From assembly GCA_028583685.1 (NCBI GenBank), contig JAMXIF010000042.1, forward strand, positions 25,452,752-25,516,751: a stretch of DNA of 64,000 nucleotides, read 5' to 3'. A model generated the notes under the pieces. It had not been told where the DNA came from. It did not search any database and worked only from the letters and a program-made list of their open reading frames with translations. A program made the position numbers and the translations under genes. Positions 58,255 to 64,000 of the stretch are shown piece by piece; positions within the stretch are counted from its first letter, which is position 1, and every line of letters starts with the position of its first letter. The stretch comes from Petaurus breviceps papuanus (Eukaryota; Chordata; Mammalia; Diprotodontia; Petauridae).

Positions 58255-59930
58255 TGAAATGTAAAATAAATAATTTTGATTATATTAAGATCAAAAGCTT
58301 TGGTACAAACAAAACCAATGCAACCAATATTAGAAGGAAAGTAGAAACAATCTTTATAGCAAGTTTCTCTGATAAAGGCTTCATTTCTCAAATACATAGA
58401 GAACTGAGTAAAATTTAGAAGAATACAACTGATTCCCCAATTTTTAAATGGTCAAAGGATATGAACAGGCAGTTTTCAGATAAAGAAATAAAAGTTATTT
58501 ATAGGCATATGAAGAAGTGCTCTAAATCACTTTCAGTCATAGAAATGCAAATTAAAACAACTCTGAGGTACCACCTCACATCTATCATATTGATTAATGT
58601 GACAAAAAAGGAAAATGATAAATGCTAAAGAGGATGTGGGAAAATAGGGACACTAATGTGTTGGTGGAGTTGTGAGCCGATCCTGGAGATCAATTTGGAA
58701 GTATGCCCCAAAGGCAGCCAAACTGTGCATACCATACCATGCATACTGATCCCGCAATACCACTACTAGGACTGTATTTCAAGGAGATCATGAAAAAGGG
58801 GAAAGGGCTTACATGTTGTAGCAGCAAGCACCCCAAGTGTCCTCAGGGTTTGCAGCTACCACAGGTTCTTGGATCTGCTTTGTTAAAGGAAAGCAACTCA
58901 AAATGGGTTAACAAGCTTACTTTAATCAGTCAGATGTATATCATTTACCTAGTTCAGGGGAAAAAGATCAGCACCCCGAACTTCAGAACATACAGACAGA
59001 ATTATCAAGACAGAAACATCAAGTAGACAGATTTCCAAACTGTCCAACCATTACATCCATACCCAGTCAACATCTGGGTTTCCACATTCTGGGTTTTTCA
59101 AAACCGGGGGACTCTCAACAACGGCTTCCCAGAATTCAGATCAAATCACAGAACATTTCTCAAAGTGAGTCCCAAAACAAAGCTACACATCAGGGCTTAT
59201 ATAGCCTTCTCCTGGCTCAGAGAATGTAACAACCTTATTGACCCACTGGCCAATCAAAAAGTATCTACTGAAAAACAAGCCTCCCTCCCCAGGCTTCTGG
59301 TGCACTTTAGCCTAGGGGCAGGGAAGATCTTTAAAATTTACATTCGCATTACACATGTGCAAAAATATTTATAGCAGCCCTTGTGGAAGAAGCAAAATAT
59401 TGGAAATTGAGGGGATTCCCATCACTTGGGGAATGGCTGAACAAGCTGTGGTATATGAATATAATGGAATACTACTGTGCAATAAGAAATGATGAACAGG
59501 CAGATTTCAGAAAAACCTGGAAAAAATTTATGTATTTATGCAAAGCAAAAAGTGAAGAATCAGGAAAACATTATACACAGAACCAGCAACACTGTGTGAT
59601 GGTCATCTACAAATGCCTCAGATCTTCTCAGCAACACAAACTAAGGAAAATCGTATCTCCCTCCAAGAACTGATAGACTCAGAATGCAGATCGTAGCATG
59701 TTTTTTTTTCTACTTAGTTTATTCTTTTTCATGTTTTCTTTTCTTTTTGATATATTCCTTCTTTCACAAATGTAACTAATACAGATGGCATATATATATA
59801 TCAATTACCAACTGTTTTAAGAAGGGAGGAGAGGGAGGGAAAGAGAAAAAAATGGAATTCAAAATCTTATAAAAATTAATTGTCCTGATGTAATTGGGGA
59901 AAAATACTATTAAAAAAGAAATGACATCAA
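58255..59930 (+). mobile_element. L1 LINE 3' half (ORF2 C-terminus and 3' UTR)
   Basis: Sense ORF2 C-terminal residues: 'FKWSKDMNRQFSDKEIK' (near 58440), 'DPAIPLLGLYFKEIMKKGKG' (near 58750), and after the LTR 'WKLRGFPSLGEWLNKLWY' (near 59400) with 'MEYYCAIRNDEQADF'. The 3' UTR includes an AT-rich region and 'aaaatcttataaaaattaat', ending in an A-rich tail near 59917. Interrupted by a 537-bp LTR. The RT core between 57778 and 58255 is missing. Confidence 0.86.
58817..59353 (-). mobile_element. Solo LTR of an endogenous retrovirus
   Basis: A 537-bp fossil LTR bounded by TG...CA and flanked by an exact 5-bp duplication CATGT (58812-58816 and 59354-59358), splitting L1 ORF2. On the - strand: CCAAT-box antisense form GATTGGCC (59248-59255), TATA box TATATAAG (59196-59203) and polyadenylation signal ATTAAA (58921-58926), in the order U3-R-U5. 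No internal retroviral genes remain, so it is a recombination remnant. A gammaretrovirus-like (class I) origin is likely but the 5-bp duplication does not settle the class. Younger than the L1 it splits. Confidence 0.85.
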
Positions 59931-59944
59931 CACTATTGACAATG

Positions 59945-60120
59945 TTTATATAAAAATTTACATATATTAGTTTATTTGATCCCACAACAATCCTATGAAA
60001 TAAGCATTTAAAACATTCTTATCATCCCTGATTTAAAGATGAAAAAACTAGGCTCAAAGGAGTAAATGTCTTGATGGTCACACAACAGAGAAGTGTCTGA
60101 GGCAGGATTCAAATTCAATT
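59945..60120 (-). repeat. CORE-SINE (MIR/THER-type)
   Basis: Antisense: 'caacaatcctatgaaataag', 'gatgaaaaaactaggctcaa', head 'ggcaggattcaaattcaat'. Confidence 0.7.
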
Positions 60121-60124
60121 GTTT

Positions 60125-60202
60125 CTGAACTGTCTTCTCTGTTTGTGTATCCAACACTCAGTACAGTGTTCTGTACATAGTAAGTGCTTAATAAATGCTT
60201 CA
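60125..60202 (+). repeat. L2 LINE 3' end
   Basis: Sense terminus 'ctgtacatagtaagtgctta' followed by 'ataaatgcttc'. Confidence 0.72.
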
Positions 60203-60251
60203 TTTATATTCATTCTTTCCACTGTACCATATACTTCCTTTCAGCTCATTT

Positions 60252-60548
60252 TATTTTTTCTTTGTTTCTTCCTCCCTTCCTCTCCTTTCCTTTCTCCCTT
60301 ACCTTCTTCCTTTCTTTTGTCCTTCCTTCCTTCCTCCCTCTCTCCCTCCCTTCCTTCCTTCCTGCCTTCCTTCTTTCACTTTTCTTTGTTTCTTTCCTCT
60401 CCTTTCCTTTCTCCCTTCCCTTCTTCCTTTCTTTTGTCCTTCCTTCCTTCCTTCCTGCCTTCCTTCTTTCACTTTTCTTTCTTTCTCCCTCCTTCCCTTC
60501 TCCTCTTCCTTTTTTCACCTTCCTTCCTTCCTTTTTATTTTCTTTCTC
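60252..60548. repeat. (TTCC)n-type pyrimidine tract with internal duplication
   Basis: About 300 bp of almost pure pyrimidine on this strand. It contains a higher-order direct repeat: 60259-60382 and 60383-60475 both run from 'tctttgtttctt' to 'ccttctttcacttt'. Long Ser/Leu/Phe-rich open frames are artefacts. Confidence 0.92.
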
Positions 60549-60654
60549 TCTCTGTGCTTTCATTGGTATAGGGAAGTTCCAATAAGGAACCTTTTCCAAA
60601 GCAGATAAATCACCATGTTTTTTGCAATTTATGTTCTTAAAGAGTTGCCTGGTA

Positions 60655-60780
60655 CAGTTAAATTTTAAATGACTTACCCATGGTCATACAACCAACATAC
60701 AATCAATGACATAATTTGAACTCAGGTCTTTGGGAGTGAAGTCAGCTCTTTATCCACTGTAAAATACTGCCCAACTGCAT
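60655..60780 (-). repeat. MIR-like SINE fragment
   Basis: Antisense: 'gacttacccatggtcataca', 'ctttatccactgtaaaatac'. Confidence 0.65.
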
Positions 60781-61367
60781 TCTTTTTCTCTGTAAAAAAG
60801 AAAAAAAAAGTCATACTGTCACTGCCTATTGTTGTAAGGAAAGTATTTTATTAAGTGCCACATATTATTACTATTATTTTACCATCATCATTATTAAAAT
60901 TATTGCAATTTACATTATGTCAATCAACTCCATTATGTTTCTTAGCAGTGTGTTCTCTAATTCTCTGAAATAACCAATTTTCTGACCTTTCTTCCCTTAT
61001 CTGTTTTTGATTGGTTTTTGCTTTGGAAAAATCTTCTTTGTTTTTGAACATTTGAAAAGAATCTATTTTTAGTAAAGACTGATAAAAAATGTTCTATATT
61101 TGCCCCATTTTTTGAGTAATACTTATTTTAATGTCTTACCTTGATTATTAATGATCCTGCTTTCTTTCAAGTGCCTCTTGTTTCTCAAAAGCTTTTCTCC
61201 TTTTCTCTTTAAGCCTTTGTTCCATTTTGTTGGCTGCCCTTTCCCTTGTCATCTTTGAATGTTGTAAGGTTTTTTTAGGTTCCCTTTCTATTTTCCCAGT
61301 TAAGAGTATAAATTTTTTTCTGCCTAAAGGTGGCCAAGTAATGCATTACCTTTTGCCTTCATTTATG
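60781..61367. other. Unassigned AT-rich intron sequence
   Basis: No exon or clear repeat. Confidence 0.5.
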
Positions 61368-61419
61368 CTGAATGAATAAATGAATGAATGAATGAATTAG
61401 TGAGTGAGTGAATGAGTAG
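61368..61419. repeat. (GAAT)n/(GAGT)n microsatellite
   Basis: Tetranucleotide run changing from GAAT to GAGT units. Confidence 0.93.
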
Positions 61420-61514
61420 ACTTTTATAAAACTACATCAAGCATTTTTTCAATGCTTTGCTATTCCTCCCTCCCCACTCCACCTTTGTCGAATATGAACT
61501 TGTGTTTCAGTCGT

Positions 61515-61640
61515 GAACATTCCAGTAGAATGTAAGTTCCTTGATGACAGGAACTATATATGATTTCCTTTGTGTCTTTGGGGTAGCAGTGCAGTGCCTT
61601 GTGCATAAAACATACTTAACAAATGTATGTTGAATCGGAT
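61515..61640 (+). repeat. L2 LINE 3' end
   Basis: Sense: 'agaatgtaagttccttgatg', 'gtgcagtgccttgtgcataa', 'aatgtatgttgaat'. Confidence 0.72.
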
Positions 61641-61844
61641 TGAACTTTCCAAGGATTCCATGGGGATAATGCATCCTTTTGACATAGGAGCTTCAGCTGC
61701 AGAATTACAACGTAATTCCATCTTTGACTGTTAGAGTCTTATTCATTGGCACTCAACATATATGTTTGTTAATACCTCATACATAATAGTTTGTTCAGTG
61801 GATGCTTGTTTGATATTAAAGCATATGCTATCTGCCACCAGCTT

Positions 61845-62350
61845 GCATGACCTCAAGCAATCCACGATGCCTCAGTTGGTTAAAATAGCAATAATCAGGA
61901 AAATGTTTTGAAAAGTTTTAAAGTTGCATCTATACAAATGTGAGGTGATGGCATTACCGCTGAATTAATTTGAAGAAGAAATGGCATGATGGATGGGGAA
62001 GTTGGTTGGTGAAAATATATTTTAGGGTACAGCAGAAACAATTATTTCACAAAATGGCCTCTTATTTGCCAATTCTTGTTGGTAGGCATCCTTGTAATGT
62101 TTTCCCCCCTAACCTCCTGAGAGATTTGTGATGGAATTAGCTATGTAAATTGAAATATGAAGAAAAATATGCTACAAGCCTGTATTTTATATTTATAACC
62201 TTTATATTGTACTAAAGTCAGGAAATGTCACTGAATTAAAATCAGTAAATGTAAAAGTGAAGGTTTCCATAGCAACGTTAACTAACCCATATTGTAGATC
62301 GTATGCAATGTACATCAAGGTTTATATTTAACAGTCAGTTAATATGGAAA
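61845..62350. promoter_or_regulatory. Candidate conserved non-coding element with RFX X-box
   Basis: About 500 bp of unique, non-repetitive DNA with mixed composition and an exact imperfect-palindrome X-box GTTTCCATAGCAAC at 62263-62276, matching RYYNYY-N2-RRNRRY. Conservation is suspected, not shown. Confidence 0.4.
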
Positions 62351-62484
62351 AATCCTATAAAGAGCAGGTGTCATAGATAAGTTAGTGAGACCTTAAAACT
62401 ATTTAAATTCTAAACTTCATGACCTCCCTTTTACAGTTGTATCATATTTTTCACATTTTCAAAAATGCTAAAAAATAAAATTGG

Positions 62485-62600
62485 TTATCAATCAATAAGT
62501 GTTTATTGTGATTGCTGTGTACCAGTTACTATGCTAAAAACACTGGGGATATAAGGCAAAGGTGAAACAGTCTCTGTCCTTGAGAAATTTGCAATCAAGT
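62485..62600 (-). repeat. L2 LINE 3' end
   Basis: Antisense: 'caatcaataagtgtttattg', 'tgctaaaaacactggggata'. Confidence 0.72.
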
Positions 62601-63304
62601 GCACCAGTCCATCTTTGCGTTTAATATAGAAAAAATGATCTTTTCATAAATTATCAATCAAATCTGTAGGCATTTTGTGAGAATAGACAACAAATGCTTA
62701 CTGTTTCTGAAATGTTTGGATTTGCTTATATAGAACCTGGAACTTTTTTCTCACATAGGGCTTTCATCGAGCACTGCTGGATTGGATCATGTGTTGTTCA
62801 GGTCCATTTTCTCATAAAAACAAGTTTAAATCTTTGGGTACTGTCCCCTTCCTCCCTACCGCTTCTTATCAAGTTACTGAACTCCTTCAAATTTTAAACC
62901 TGCCTTAGAAGTTCCAGTGTGATTGCTTATATAACAAGGAATGCCTACATGGAACTTCTCCAGGCCCATTTCCTTGTTCTCTATGATAAAGTAGGGACCT
63001 AAGTCATGGCCCAGGATTCCTTCAAGCGTCTTCTCCTATTCCAACCACAGAGATGAGGCTGTACTGAATTATTATGTGTATAATACCTTCCTCTTGTGTG
63101 TGTATGTGTGCGTTTTATATTTCATTACCAATTTGTAAAGAGTTATAGTGACAAAGCATGGATTATTCACTTTAAAATTTGATTGAATTTTCAAAAAAAA
63201 ATCAAGAGCAAAAAAAATCTAACATTTTAAGATTAAAAAGTGTCCTATGAGTTCTCTTTAATATAAATAACCAAGGAAGAGTTGAGCAGATAGAATTGTG
63301 ATAC
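62601..63304. other. Unassigned intron sequence
   Basis: No exon or repeat recognised. Confidence 0.5.
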
Positions 63305-63530
63305 TTTCTAAGAGGCAATATGGTGTCACAGTTGGTAGGCTTCTGTTGAATTCAGGTAGATCTGAGTTTCAGGCTTGCCTCTAATTTGTACCAGCTTGGT
63401 CTAGGAAATCCTTTAAGCACATGATTTACAGAGAAGTTTATCGAACTCTGTAGATGGAGCTTCCATACTGGGAGTTCCTGACACTGATGAAGTTACAGAT
63501 GTGGAGATTAAATAAGTGGAATCCCACAAC
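63305..63530 (+). repeat. Marsupial CORE-SINE variant
   Basis: Sense: 'ggcaatatggtgtcacagtt' head, degraded box B 'gagtttcaggcttgcc', and tail 'gatgaagttacagatgtgga'. Confidence 0.6.
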
Positions 63531-63609
63531 TCTAAATACAATGTCACTTTTATTTTAACACAATTTCTTCCCCATAATGTTTGTTCCATAAAAATTTATT
63601 AAATTGAAT

Positions 63610-63860
63610 TGAAATAATTTTCTACACTTATATAGCACTTTAAATTTTGCAAAGGATTTTATGTACATTATCTTTCTTGATCCTCACAAGAACCCTTGCA
63701 AGGTAAGTGCTATTGTTATCCCCATTTCATAAATGAGAAAAACTGAGGTTCATACAAGTCAAGTACTTGCCCAGGATTGTACAACTAGTCAATACCTCAA
63801 GTGGGATTCGAACCTAGGTCTCCTCCCTTTAAGTTCAGTATTTTTATCTGTCATGTTGCC
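63610..63860 (-). repeat. CORE-SINE (MIR/THER-type), full length
   Basis: Antisense: 'cttatatagcactttaaatt' tail, 'ttatccccatttcataaatg', head 'gggattcgaacctaggtctc' with box B. Confidence 0.8.
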
Positions 63861-63864
63861 TCTC

Positions 63865-64000
63865 TGATCACCTTACCATCCTAGTAACCCTCTTCTAGAT
63901 GCTTTTTACTGTCTCCATACCCCTCTTTAAAATGTAGAACCCAGAGTGGAGCCCAGTTCCAGATTGCGATCTGATTACCTTATCAGAATACTTTTATATT
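63865..64000 (-). repeat. CR1/L3 LINE fragment, runs off the window
   Basis: Antisense: 'ccatcctagtaaccctcttc', then 'aatgtagaacccagagtgga'; same family as 25.9 kb. Confidence 0.65.

Larger units (their letters stand above)
35262..64000 (+). other. LDB2: LDB2 intron 1 (5' part)
   Basis: Starts with donor GTAAGTG at 35262. No later segment encodes the expected next LDB2 residues (DSDNLWWDAF...), so at least 28.7 kb of intron 1 is present and it runs off the window. LDB2 is known for very long introns. All elements listed below lie inside it. Confidence 0.88.

Noticed and set aside
60119-60608. Overlapping 117-150 codon frames
   Set aside because: Low-complexity readings of a pyrimidine microsatellite.
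1-64000. CRISPR arrays, operons, tRNA or rRNA genes
   Set aside because: The window is vertebrate nuclear DNA. tRNA-like box A/B sequences occur only within SINEs, and direct repeats are microsatellites or transposon copies.

Overview
The window is mammalian nuclear DNA: AT-rich, almost gene-free and packed with interspersed repeats. The repeats point to a marsupial: MAR1 SINEs, a WSINE1-like tRNA-type SINE, MIR/THER-type CORE-SINEs, many L2 pieces, marsupial-type L1, RTE and CR1/L3 LINEs, and short non-autonomous hAT transposons. The WSINE1-like copies favour an Australian marsupial over an opossum. That is an inference from remembered repeat families, not a database match.

The only host gene I can support is LDB2 (LIM domain-binding protein 2, CLIM1), on the + strand. 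Its first coding exon is at 35130-35261 and encodes 44 residues matching the LDB2 N-terminus, followed by a strong splice donor. Bases 1 to about 34600 are upstream intergenic DNA, about 34640-35129 is the promoter/5' leader (a CT-rich tract and a weak CpG cluster), and 35262-64000 is the start of a very long intron 1 that runs off the window. No other exon is seen.

Upstream layout: an old L1 on the - strand (4.7-12.1 kb) is split by a nearly full-length RTE LINE (7.2-11.2 kb). SINE clusters follow, then a 1.7-kb L2 carrying an hAT element with visible 8-bp target duplications (15.3-17.0 kb), L1 3' ends at 1.9, 21.4 and 23.5 kb, a CR1/L3 LINE with L2 and hAT inserts (25.2-26.5 kb), and back-to-back L2 copies (29.3-31.3 kb).

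Intron layout: 35.3-41.7 kb is largely repeat-free and is a candidate regulatory reservoir. A 1.3-kb antisense L2 lies at 43.2-44.6 kb, a CpG-richer unique block at 46.1-46.7 kb, and a local direct duplication of a 328-bp unit at 48.1/48.85 kb. A sense-strand L1 complex at 54.9-59.9 kb holds a WSINE1, an inverted L1 piece and a solo retroviral LTR. A unique, probably conserved block at 61.8-62.35 kb has a perfect RFX-type X-box.

I see no new gene system. The most useful leads are the overlapping upstream AUGs before the LDB2 start, the X-box block, the local duplication and the antisense LTR promoter elements inside LDB2 intron 1.
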